A DNA stretch of 64,000 nucleotides from Deltaproteobacteria bacterium (GTDB lineage Bacteria > Desulfobacterota > Deferrisomatia > Deferrisomatales > JACRMM01). Below the pieces are notes generated by a model. The model saw nothing but the letters and a program-made list of their open reading frames with translations. It ran no database searches and had not been told where the DNA came from. Both the position numbers and the translations under genes were made by a program. The DNA lies in NCBI GenBank assembly GCA_016214985.1, contig JACRMM010000008.1:1-64000 (forward strand). The letters run 5' to 3'. The number at the start of each line of letters is the position of its first letter. Positions within the stretch are counted from its first letter, which is position 1. This document shows, in pieces, positions 59,392 through 64,000 of this stretch.

Positions 59392-60368
59392 TGAGAGAGA
59401 TCAGCTTTCTCGAGGCGGTCCGGGAGGCACTCCGGCAAGAGATGAAGCTCGACGAGAACGTTTTCCTCCTCGGCGAGGACGTGGGAAGGTTCGGCGGATG
59501 CTTCGGAGTGACCGCTGGGCTCTTCGGTGAGTTCGGGGAAGATCGGGTCATGGACACGCCGATCTCCGAGGCCGCCATCATGGGCGCATCTCTGGGTGCC
59601 GCACTCATGGGGCTGCGCCCCGTGCCCGAGATCATGTTCATCGACTTTACGACGGTCTGTATGGACTATCTGACCAACCAGGCCCCCAAGGTGCGGTACA
59701 TGTGCGGCGGTCAGGTGGAGAAGCTGCCCCTCGTGGTCCGGACGACCTCGGGCGGTTGGATCCGCGCCGCGGGGCAGCACTCCCAGTCCCTCGAGGGGTG
59801 GTTTACCCAGGTGCCCGGGCTGAAGGTCGTGATGCCGTCGAACCCGTACGACGCGAAGGGGCTTCTCACGGCCGCGCTTCGGGACAACAACCCGGTGCTC
59901 TACATCGAGCACAAGGTCCTCTACGGGATGAAGGGGCCGGTCCCGGAGGGCGACTACGTCGTTCCCCTGGGCCAGGCGGACGTGAAGAGGGACGGGACCG
60001 ACGTGACGCTGATCTCCTATTCGCTCATGCTCCAGAAGACCCTGGCCGCAGCGGAGAAGCTCGCGAAGGACGGGATTAGCGCCGAGGTTCTGGATCTTCG
60101 CACCCTCTCGCCTCTGGACCACGGCGCGCTCTCCCGGTCGGTCCACAAGACCCACCGGGCGGTGGTCATCCAAGAGGCCTACGAGTCGGCCGGCGTAGCG
60201 TCCCAGGTGGTGAAGAGCCTGATGGACAGCTCCTTCGACCACCTGGACGCGCCGGTGAAGACCGTCGCAGCCCCGGATACCGTGATCCCGTTCAGCCCGC
60301 CGCTCGAAGACGCCATGCTCCCGAGCGAGGACAAGATCCTGAAGGCGGTCAAAGAAGTCATGGGCTGA
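59391..60368 (+). CDS. acoB: Acetoin dehydrogenase E1 beta, set 2
   Basis: This 325-aa transketolase-like subunit has VFLLGEDVGRFGGCFGVTAGLF, DTPISEAAIMGASLGAALMGLRPVPEIMF, AGQHSQSLEGWFTQVPGLKVVMPSNPYDAKG and a final FSPPLEDAMLPSEDKI. It is translationally coupled to E1 alpha. A GC-rich hairpin separates it from the E2 gene. Confidence 0.9.
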   Translation: MREISFLEAVREALRQEMKLDENVFLLGEDVGRFGGCFGVTAGLFGEFGEDRVMDTPISEAAIMGASLGAALMGLRPVPEIMFIDFTTVCMDYLTNQAPKVRYMCGGQVEKLPLVVRTTSGGWIRAAGQHSQSLEGWFTQVPGLKVVMPSNPYDAKGLLTAALRDNNPVLYIEHKVLYGMKGPVPEGDYVVPLGQADVKRDGTDVTLISYSLMLQKTLAAAEKLAKDGISAEVLDLRTLSPLDHGALSRSVHKTHRAVVIQEAYESAGVASQVVKSLMDSSFDHLDAPVKTVAAPDTVIPFSPPLEDAMLPSEDKILKAVKEVMG

Positions 60369-60386
60369 GAACCACCGCGGCTCTCG

Positions 60387-60414
60387 GGGAGGGGGGCATT
60401 CCGCCCCCCCCTCC
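60387..60414 (+). terminator. GC hairpin between set-2 E1 beta and E2 genes
   Basis: The arms GGGAGGGGGGC and GCCCCCCCTCCC, one with an extra C, enclose the loop ATTCC. It starts about 20 bases after the E1 beta stop. Because E2 follows only 72 bases later it is more likely an attenuator or mRNA-stability element than a full stop. Confidence 0.6.
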
Positions 60415-60485
60415 CGGTTACTGGGCCGCCATCGTTGGTCGCGGTCCACCGTTCTGGGGCTCATCGAAGCAAGGAGGGTTTCCAG

Positions 60486-61802
60486 GTGCCGATCCAGGTT
60501 GCGATGCCCAAGTGGGGCCTCACCATGAAGCAGGGGAAGCTTGTCCGCTGGCTCAAGAAGGAGGGAGAGGCCGTCAAGAAGGGGGAAGACCTCTTCGAGG
60601 TCGAAACCGAAAAGATCACCAACAAAGCCCAGGCGTCTGCCACCGGGGTGCTCTTTCAGATCCTGGTCCAACCCGGGACGACGGTTCCGACGGGGAGCGT
60701 GCTCGCGATCCTTGCCGAGCCCGGTGAGAAGCCGGAACGCCTCTCGGGGCCGGTCGCCGGTGCTGGCCCCATCGCCGGGCCGGCCGAGGAGGTCTTGCCC
60801 AAGCCGGGCGAGACGAAGGCCGCCCCGTACGTCCCGGCAACGCCGGTGGCCCGGCGGCTCGCAAAGGAGATCGGGATCGACCTGTCCGAGGTTCGGGGCA
60901 CGGGACCCGAGGGCCGGGTGACCGAGGCCGACGTCACCCGGTTTCGGGAGGAGTCGCCTCCCGAGCCCAAAGCAACCCCCCTGGCGAGAGAGATGGCTCG
61001 GCAGGCGGGTCTGGACCTCGCCTTGGTTCAAGGGACCGGCGAACGAGGGAAGATCACCAAGGAGGACGTGGAACGCGCCCTTGCGCCTCCGAAACCGGAG
61101 GCGCCTGCCCGAGGTGTCCGCTCCGTGCCCTTTTCCGGCATGCGGAGGATCATCGCAGAGAACATGCAGGCGAGTCTTCACAACGCGGCTCAACTCACGG
61201 TCTTCGCCGAAGTGGACGTGAGCGACACCGTCCGGTTCCGGGATCTGGTCCGAGAGGAGTACCGAGGGCGAGAGGACGTCAAGGTCTCGCTCAATGACAT
61301 CGTGGTCCTCGCGACCTCCCGCGTCCTCAAGCGCTTCCCGATCATGAACTCGACCCTCGTCGGGGAAGAGATCCTGCTCCACGACGCGGTGCACATGGGC
61401 GTTGCCGTGGCGCTCCCGGAAGGGCTCATCGTCCCCGTGCTTCGGGACGCGGACCAGAAGGGGCTCCTCCAGATCGCCCGGGAGGCCCGCGAGCTTGCGC
61501 GTAAGGCACGCGAGGGGGGGCTCACCGTGGACGAGGTGACGGGAGGGACCTTTACGATCACAAACGTCAGCATGTTCCAGGTGGACGGTTTCACCCCGAT
61601 CCTCCGAGCCCCGGAGACCGGGATCCTCGGCTTGGGGCGGGTCAAGGAGAAGCCCGCGGTCCACGATGGCCAGATCGCCATTCGGTCGATGATGTTCCTG
61701 AGCCTCACGTTCGACCACCAGGTGGTGGACGGCGCCCCGGCGAACGAGTTCCTGCAGACCGTCGCCCGGTACTTGGAGCATCCGACGCTCCTTTCCGTGT
61801 AG
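60486..61802 (+). CDS. acoC: Dihydrolipoamide acetyltransferase (E2), set 2
   Basis: This 438-aa protein has a lipoyl domain (lipoyl-Lys in ETEKITNK, about residue 43), two subunit-binding domains (TPVARRLAKEIGIDL...GRVTEADV and TPLAREMARQAGLDL...GKITKEDV) and a catalytic domain ending FDHQVVDGAPANEF. The start is GTG 60486 after AAGGAGGG. It is homologous throughout to the set-1 E2. The set-2 E3 gene follows. Confidence 0.92.
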   Translation: MPIQVAMPKWGLTMKQGKLVRWLKKEGEAVKKGEDLFEVETEKITNKAQASATGVLFQILVQPGTTVPTGSVLAILAEPGEKPERLSGPVAGAGPIAGPAEEVLPKPGETKAAPYVPATPVARRLAKEIGIDLSEVRGTGPEGRVTEADVTRFREESPPEPKATPLAREMARQAGLDLALVQGTGERGKITKEDVERALAPPKPEAPARGVRSVPFSGMRRIIAENMQASLHNAAQLTVFAEVDVSDTVRFRDLVREEYRGREDVKVSLNDIVVLATSRVLKRFPIMNSTLVGEEILLHDAVHMGVAVALPEGLIVPVLRDADQKGLLQIAREARELARKAREGGLTVDEVTGGTFTITNVSMFQVDGFTPILRAPETGILGLGRVKEKPAVHDGQIAIRSMMFLSLTFDHQVVDGAPANEFLQTVARYLEHPTLLSV

Positions 61803-61964
61803 TTCCCTGGACACGGGGTGCCTCACCCGACCGTCAGGACGGGGGCACATCGGTGTCCTCGGCGCGAGGTGAGGCGCGCATCGCAACGAAGGTGCCGGCG
61901 ACGGCCGACAGACGGGAAAGAACAAGATCCGAAGGCGGATCCCAGACATGACAAGGAGAGGTCC

Positions 61965-63311
61965 ATGCATGACGTGGTGGTGATCGGCGGGGGCCCCGGG
62001 GGCTACGCGGCGGCACTCAAAGCGACGGAGTTGGGCGGAAGCGTGGTACTCGTGGAGGCCGCGGAGCTGGGTGGAACCTGCGTCAACCGAGGCTGCATCG
62101 CCACCATGGTGTGGCTGAAGGCCGCGGAATACCTACGGTCGATCCGGGAGGCGGAGGCCTTCGGCGTCCAGGCGAAGGTGAAGAAGGTGAATCTCGAGGC
62201 CATCGTGGAGAGGAAGAAGGCAGTGGCCAACGACATCCGAGCCGGCATGGCGGGACTCCTGGAGAGCCGCGGGATCGAGGTGGTCCAGGGCGAGGCGAAG
62301 CTCAGTAGTCGGACCGAGGTCCAGGTCGGCGAACGGGTGCTAGAGGCCAGGGCGGTCGTGATCGCGACCGGCAGTCGGCCGGAGGTTCCGGCGGTCGAGG
62401 GGCTCGAAGAGGCGGGCCTCTCGACGGACCAGATCCTGGAGATGACCAAGGTGCCCGCCGTCGTCCTGATCGTGGGAGGTGGGCCCTGGGAGGTGGAGAT
62501 CGCCGGGATCCTGCAGGTGCTGGGTGCCGAGGTGCACCTTGCGACAGGGCCCGAAGGGCTTATGCCGAAGGAGGACGACGACGTCTCCCAGCGGGTCGCC
62601 AAGGCCCTCTTCGACCAGGGCGTGCAGGTCCACCGAGGGGCCGGCCTGGCGTCCGTCAGGAAATCGGGCAAACGGCACGAGGCGTCCCTCTCTGGCCCGA
62701 AGGAGAAGACGATGGAGGTGGACGCGATTCTGGTCTCCTCCCGCAAGCCGAACACGGCGGGACTTGGGCTCGAGGCCGTGGGCGTCGCCGTGAACCCGGA
62801 CGCCTCGATCCGAGTGAACGAGCGGCAGGAGACGAGCGTCCCGGGCATCTATGCCGTCGGCGACGTCACCGGCGGCTGGATGCTCAGCCACGCGGCGACC
62901 GCCATGGGGCGCGTGGCCGCGGAGAACGCCATGGGCCGGCGGGCGACCTTTTCCAGCCTCAAGGTTCCCCGGGGTCTCTGGGGCGTACCCGAGGCGGCTT
63001 CCGTCGGGCTCACCCAGGAGCAGGCCGAGGAAGAGGGGGGCGAGGTGCTCGTCGGCGAGTTCCCCTACGCCATCAGCGGGCTCGCCATGGCCCGAAACGA
63101 GGTCGACGGAACGGTGAAGATCGTCTCGGAAGCGCGCTTCGGCGAGATCCTGGGCGTCCACATCGTGGGCTCGAGGGCAACGGAGCTCCTCGGCGAGGCG
63201 CTTCTGGCCATGCAGCTCGAGAGCACGGCCGCCGAGCTCGGGAAGGGGATGCGCCTCCACCCCACCTTCTCCGAGAACCTGGTGGATGCGGCGCGCATGA
63301 TGCTGGGCTGA
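61965..63311 (+). CDS. acoL: Dihydrolipoamide dehydrogenase (E3)
   Basis: This 448-aa flavoprotein has the FAD site VVIGGGPGGYAAALKA (residues 4-19), the redox disulfide GGTCVNRGCI, an NAD loop VLIVGGGPWEVEIAG, VGDVTGGWMLSHAA and the C-terminal HPTFSEN with the catalytic His-Glu pair. It reoxidises the lipoyl groups of the E2 proteins, probably of both sets since no other E3 is present. After the disulfide, ATM replaces the usual PT/SK, and VGGGPWEVE replaces GGGIGLE. These are slight departures from ordinary E3 sequences. The ATG at 61965 follows AAGGAGAGG. Confidence 0.9.
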   Translation: MHDVVVIGGGPGGYAAALKATELGGSVVLVEAAELGGTCVNRGCIATMVWLKAAEYLRSIREAEAFGVQAKVKKVNLEAIVERKKAVANDIRAGMAGLLESRGIEVVQGEAKLSSRTEVQVGERVLEARAVVIATGSRPEVPAVEGLEEAGLSTDQILEMTKVPAVVLIVGGGPWEVEIAGILQVLGAEVHLATGPEGLMPKEDDDVSQRVAKALFDQGVQVHRGAGLASVRKSGKRHEASLSGPKEKTMEVDAILVSSRKPNTAGLGLEAVGVAVNPDASIRVNERQETSVPGIYAVGDVTGGWMLSHAATAMGRVAAENAMGRRATFSSLKVPRGLWGVPEAASVGLTQEQAEEEGGEVLVGEFPYAISGLAMARNEVDGTVKIVSEARFGEILGVHIVGSRATELLGEALLAMQLESTAAELGKGMRLHPTFSENLVDAARMMLG

Positions 63312-63348
63312 CACGGGCCCCGGGCAGGGAGCCTCCTCGAAGCCACCG

Positions 63349-64000
63349 ATGGACCTCTACCGACTCGGCCGAGTATCCTGGCTCCACTCCCAGCTCGTCT
63401 ACCACGCCCTGCCCAGGCTGGGGCGCGAGGGGCTGATCCTCTGCCGGCCGGCCGAGCCGTACGTGTCGGTCGGCTACCACCAGGACCTCCACCACGAGGT
63501 CGACCTGGCGTACTGCCGAGAGCGCTCGATTCCGGTCTTCCGACGGGAGGTGGGCGGCGGCACCGTGTACCTGGACGGCCACCAGCTCTTCTATCAGCTG
63601 GTGCTGGGGCGCCGAAACCCGCTGGCGCCCCTCGATCGGGGGCGCTTCTTCCGGACGTTCCTCGGGCCGGTCGTCCGGACCCTCGGGGAGTGGGGGCTCG
63701 ACGCCCGCCTCGAGCCCCCCTGCGACCTCCACGTGGGGGGGCGGAAGATCTCGGGCAACGCCGCGGGCGACGTGGAGGGGTCCTCGGTCTTGGTGGGCAA
63801 CCTCTTCCTCGACGTCGACCACGACCGCCTGGCCGACGTCCTGCGCCTGCCCTCCGAGGGGCTGCGGGCCCTGGTTGGCCGCCGCATGGAGGCGCACGTG
63901 ACGTCGCTCACCCGGGAGCTCGGCGCCCCTCCGCCGGTCGAGGAGGTCGCGGAGTCTCTCGCGCGGAATTTCTCCGACGTGCTGCCGGACCTCTCCCCGG
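63349..64000 (+). CDS. Lipoate-protein ligase A family, incomplete at the window end
   Basis: The 217 residues present run from MDLYRLGRVSWLHSQLVYHALPRLG through SVGYHQDLHHEVDLAYCRERSIPVFRREVGGGTVYLDGHQLFYQLVL to GGRKISGNAAGDVEGSSVLVGNLFLDVD. RREVGGGTVY and the Lys in GGRKISG are the lipoate- and ATP-binding motifs of LplA/LipM-type ligases. It would scavenge lipoate or transfer octanoate onto the E2 proteins. It follows E3 after 37 bases, giving the cluster a second route to lipoylation beside LipBA. The gene continues past base 64000. Confidence 0.88.
   Translation, partial: MDLYRLGRVSWLHSQLVYHALPRLGREGLILCRPAEPYVSVGYHQDLHHEVDLAYCRERSIPVFRREVGGGTVYLDGHQLFYQLVLGRRNPLAPLDRGRFFRTFLGPVVRTLGEWGLDARLEPPCDLHVGGRKISGNAAGDVEGSSVLVGNLFLDVDHDRLADVLRLPSEGLRALVGRRMEAHVTSLTRELGAPPPVEEVAESLARNFSDVLPDLSP

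Noticed and set aside
1-64000. tRNA, rRNA, CRISPR arrays, complete insertion sequences or phage genes
   Set aside because: None could be recognised by eye; a covariance-model or IS search would be the decisive test.

Overview
The window is a high-GC stretch of bacterial chromosome. It carries hgcAB, sigma-54 (-24/-12) promoters with several enhancer-binding regulators, glcDEF, an adenosylcobalamin diol dehydratase and two acetoin-dehydrogenase-type gene sets. This suits a Gram-negative anaerobe of the former Deltaproteobacteria (Desulfobacterota or a related group); the lineage is an inference, not something the sequence proves. No rRNA, tRNA, CRISPR array or complete insertion sequence was recognised.

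Layout. 0-2.6 kb: an AT-richer, probably acquired gene for a sacsin/HSP90-type ATPase, then a VapBC-like pair whose toxin is frameshifted. 2.6-6 kb: a CARF/RtcR-like sigma-54 activator divergent from small unknown genes and a TPR gene, with a good sigma-54 promoter between them. 6-12.5 kb: glycolate metabolism (class V aminotransferase, glcDEF, secreted GlcG/HbpS-like protein). 12.9-13.6 kb: a second PIN-toxin pair. 13.7-15.2 kb: hgcA-hgcB, the mercury-methylation genes, followed by an ABC-F ATPase and an unknown gene. 18-20.4 kb: a membrane diguanylate cyclase and a Nudix-ThiE fusion. 20.5-25.3 kb: divergent arsenic genes (arsA and an arsD fusion; arsR, arsC and a radical SAM gene). 25.3-30 kb: a rearranged segment with a broken regulator, an intact glycyl-radical activase beside a 5'-truncated glycyl-radical enzyme, an acyl-CoA ligase and a gldA remnant.

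30-38 kb (minus strand) is a diol operon: polytopic membrane protein, diol dehydratase large, medium and small subunits, two-subunit reactivase, DUF336 protein and GldA-like dehydrogenase. 38.6-45 kb (plus strand) is a regulatory block: PocR-domain histidine kinase, NarL-type response regulator, AcoR-type activator and PocR-sigma-54 activator. 45.8-56 kb holds a butanediol/acetoin set: SDR, a second copy of the membrane protein, zinc butanediol dehydrogenase, E2, a LipB-LipA fusion, Lin0512, E1 alpha/beta, DUF190 and a tandem VOC protein. 56.3-64 kb holds a second set: two AcoX-like genes, E1 alpha/beta, E2, E3 and a lipoate ligase that runs off the window.

Put together, the right half looks like a regulon for growth on vicinal diols and acetoin. 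Diols would enter, perhaps through the duplicated membrane protein, and be dehydrated by the B12 enzyme or oxidised to acetoin. Acetoin would then be cleaved by a TPP/lipoamide complex whose lipoate is made and attached by enzymes encoded in the same cluster. PocR and AcoR regulators would sense the substrates and act at the sigma-54 promoter at 45751 through two matching upstream palindromes. The left half adds glycolate use, arsenic resistance and mercury methylation.
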